From the NCBI GenBank assembly GCA_028335825.1, contig JAIOKI010000001.1, forward strand, positions 682,001 to 746,000: a stretch of 64,000 nucleotides of DNA. Direction: 5' to 3'. How positions within the stretch are numbered: position 1 is the stretch's first letter; the number at the start of each line of letters is the position of its first letter. The stretch comes from Nosema muscidifuracis (taxonomy: Eukaryota > Microsporidia > Nosematidae). The notes under the pieces were generated by a model. The model did not search any database. It was not told the DNA's origin and saw only the letters and a program-made list of their open reading frames with translations. The position numbers and the translations under genes were made by a program. Positions 61,706 to 64,000 of the stretch are shown here, one piece after another.

Positions 61706-63508
61706 TTGGGGTGAAAATATTTAAAAAAATTTACATTGATTTTTTAAGATACCTTCCTGTAAAAAAAATACTTTATAGAGATTTAAATAAGAGACTAGTG
61801 AAGATTTTTTATTATAAAATACTCTTAATTTTCTTAAAATTAGTTTTTCTTTCAGTTGTAACTAATTAATTAGAAGGTTTAATCTAACAGATGAAATATT
61901 GTGTTTCATCTTAATAATTATAAAATCAAAATATAAATGACTAAAAAATAATTTTACTAACTCTTTTTTTCTAAAAAAATGACTAAAACGTTAAAAATAA
62001 TATATTTGGTTTTTATCCTGCTCATATCGTATCATCAATTCATAAAAAAATTGAAATTCAACAATTATTCATTTTTTACCCCTAATAAATAAAATATATC
62101 CCTGATTGATATTTGAAAAGCTTTGGCTAGTTATCTAATAATAAATCTAAGACTTTTCATCCTGATGATACATATATAATCAATAAATATAGTTTCATAA
62201 AGTATTCTTCTTTAAAAGCAAGGAGCCCTTCAATTAGCATTTTTTCATTCCTCTTCCAAGCTTTATATTTCATACTTAAAAAATTTTATTACACACCTAT
62301 ATATAATCTTCAAGATCTTTAGATTTATTTTAGGACTATTTATTGTATATATGCTTCAATCTAGTTATAATTTTTTCATAAGCTTTGTAATATTTATTTA
62401 CAATTTCTTCACCCATCAGATAAAATATTACCCTCGTCTTATATTTGTACATTAAGTCTAGTGGTTAGATAGTAAATCTTATTCATTTGTTGAATAAATT
62501 TTATAAATTTATAGTACTATTCTACCAAATAAATCTTGTCTTATATATTCTTTCAAAAAAAGAAAAAGGCATATGCAGCCCAGAAGCTTTCATTCAAGAA
62601 GAAGTAATTTTATAAAAGTGAGTTTACAAAAAAAATAATTCAAAGTTATAATATATATTGGATTAGGATGAAATATCATAGACAGTTAATTATTTATTTT
62701 TTGTCAAGTTCTCAGAAAATACTATAAAAAGTTAGTATAATATAATCGATATCGAAATCTTTTTAAAATAAGATCAAAAGAGTTTTATCATGGTGGAACT
62801 AAAACATCTTATTTTTTTAAAATGAAAAATCACAGCTAGTAATGATAAAAAAATTCACATTATCTGAAATTTTAGAACAATAACCTATTAACTAAACATT
62901 AAAAAGATTTAGACTTATGATATGACTTTCTTTTTACTATACATAATTATTAATAAAATTTTAACTTGAATTATCTTAACAAAAATACTTTAATGATCAA
63001 ATGTAGTATTTCAAAAAGGCGTTATTTTACTGATTTAGTAGGTTTTATCTTTTATTGTATTTATTATACAGCCAAGTTTTATAAGTTGACAAAAATGTTC
63101 CTATACTATTTAAATAATTCGTATAGTTCTTCCAAAATAATCATAAGACATTAGTCTTATTAAGAATATTATACTATGTTTAACTTAATAAATCAATTAA
63201 TAGATGGATCTTATGATATTTGAATCATTATTTTTGTGTTGTAAGTATGAGTTTATAACATATTCTCTCTTAAAGATTAGAAGTATATTAAATATAATTT
63301 TCAGTGTTTTAAAAAATGAACTTTAGACTAGCAAAACGTATTTAATCCTTAAGATTATCCTTCTATGAATTATTTTAGTATAATTAGGTATTTATTTAAC
63401 ACGTCACATGACTCTACCTATTTATTTTAATGAACTGTATTATAAATACTAAAACATTTTACTTAATAATTTTTTATATTAAAAAAGTAACTTCTCAAAA
63501 AATTTAAT
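61706..63508. other. 1.8 kb gap with dispersed-repeat member 5
   Basis: The dispersed-repeat copy is at about 62080-62150. No other gene or RNA was recognised. A 62-codon frame at 62966-63154 is not preceded by an ATG and looks non-coding. Confidence 0.55.
62080..62150 (+). repeat. Dispersed repeat member 5
   Basis: It starts TTTTTTACCCCTAATAAATA, continues TATCCCTGATTGATATTTGA and ends AGCTTTGGCTAGTTA. Same order of blocks as members 1-4. Confidence 0.45.
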
Positions 63509-64000
63509 TTATTTAATTTTTTTCCAATATTTTTTATCTTTAAATAATTCTATATGTCCAAGATGTTCATCAAAATTAAACATAATATTTAACTTATCTT
63601 GTATAAGTTCAGAATGTTTAAAAGATACTACATCATCACTCTTACCATGGAATCCTAAAATATTACTCATTATATTAATTTTTGGATCTATTTCACTAAC
63701 TTCAAAATTAATATTACTAGGTATTGGTATTAATATATTAACTAATGAAGATACAAATTTGGGTAGAAAATTTATATTTGATATTTTTTTATCGATAGAT
63801 TCTTTAACAATATCCTTAGTAGAACTAAAAGGAGAAAATAAATAAATATTTCGTATCTTCCATTTTTGATTAGAATTATGTCTTAGTAAATAGTTGTCAT
63901 AAAAAAATAGAGCAAGTGTAGCTCCCAAAGATTGACCAATAATAACAAAATCTTTTATCTTGTATTTATTTGATAAATATTTTAAAGAAAAATACAAATC
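63509..64000 (-). CDS. Alpha/beta hydrolase, N-terminus beyond the window
   Basis: The frame stays open to the window end, so only the last 163 residues or so are seen. The nucleophile elbow GQSLGA (the Ser in G-x-S-x-G) is near the start of the visible part. An acid candidate lies in FHGKSDDVV and a histidine in EHLGHIEL, completing a probable catalytic triad in order. The layout fits Bem46/ABHD13 or ABHD17-like hydrolases, which are membrane-attached or cytosolic serine hydrolases. The lipid or thioester substrate cannot be told. Because the N-terminus is missing I cannot judge an anchor. Stop codon at 63509. Confidence 0.75.
   Translation of the reverse strand, partial: DLYFSLKYLSNKYKIKDFVIIGQSLGATLALFFYDNYLLRHNSNQKWKIRNIYLFSPFSSTKDIVKESIDKKISNINFLPKFVSSLVNILIPIPSNINFEVSEIDPKINIMSNILGFHGKSDDVVSFKHSELIQDKLNIMFNFDEHLGHIELFKDKKYWKKIK

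Noticed and set aside
62966-63154. 62-codon plus-strand frame
   Set aside because: No ATG start at the frame opening and no family signal.

Overview
This window looks like nuclear DNA of a microsporidian (a fungus-related intracellular parasite). It is very AT-rich. The coding genes I recognise are uninterrupted and most are short for their families. Most start codons sit 0-13 bases after a CCC or CCCC motif, the translation-start signature described for Nosema and Encephalitozoon. The gene set also fits: TPS1 and TPS2 (trehalose for spores), AGM1 (UDP-GlcNAc for chitin), a fungal-type Rtt109-like acetyltransferase and a sugar porter. The long repeat-rich gaps and decayed Ty3/gypsy copies point to a lineage with an enlarged genome. 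I cannot name the genus from sequence alone. Several start codons were moved from a non-ATG frame opening to the first ATG behind the CCC motif.

Layout. (1) 1-1300: a decayed element. (2) 2.7-38.9 kb: a conserved island on both strands. In order: a membrane protein, Pol I/III subunit AC40, a CTD-interacting-domain protein, a Polo kinase, a putative BAR/PH protein, AGM1, a telobox Myb protein, a Hel2/ZNF598 RING ligase, an acidic protein, a 58-bp x 26 minisatellite, a TIS11-type CCCH protein, a small membrane protein, TPS1, a p24 cargo receptor, an eIF3g-like RRM protein, a Thp1/PCID2 protein, an Rtt109-like acetyltransferase, TPS2, tRNA-Asn, a SOSS-B-like OB protein, a Ran-binding-domain protein, a Ser/Gly/Cys repeat protein, a sugar porter, an armadillo-like protein and an E2 enzyme. 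(3) 39-60 kb: an accessory zone of orphan genes, all on the minus strand and nearly all with predicted signal peptides or membrane anchors. It holds a three-member helical family, an acidic protein, a Cys-rich membrane protein, a secreted protein with a degenerate RING, and two leucine-rich-repeat paralogues. These alternate with Ty3/gypsy fossils and long empty stretches. (4) 61-64 kb: return to conserved genes (ribosomal protein eS12 and an alpha/beta hydrolase cut by the window edge).

How the parts fit. Trehalose synthesis (TPS1, TPS2), amino-sugar supply (AGM1) and hexose uptake (the porter) form a carbohydrate theme for the spore stage, though the genes are scattered rather than an operon. 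The accessory zone resembles a nursery of host-interaction proteins. It contains an inverted segmental duplication: the 3' flank of one LRR gene matches the first 1.3 kb of the window, which predicts another LRR gene just off the left edge. The most unusual structural signal is that the 3' coding ends of three unrelated genes are tandemly reiterated in the DNA just beyond their stop codons. In one case the array reaches into the stop codon of the convergent neighbour.
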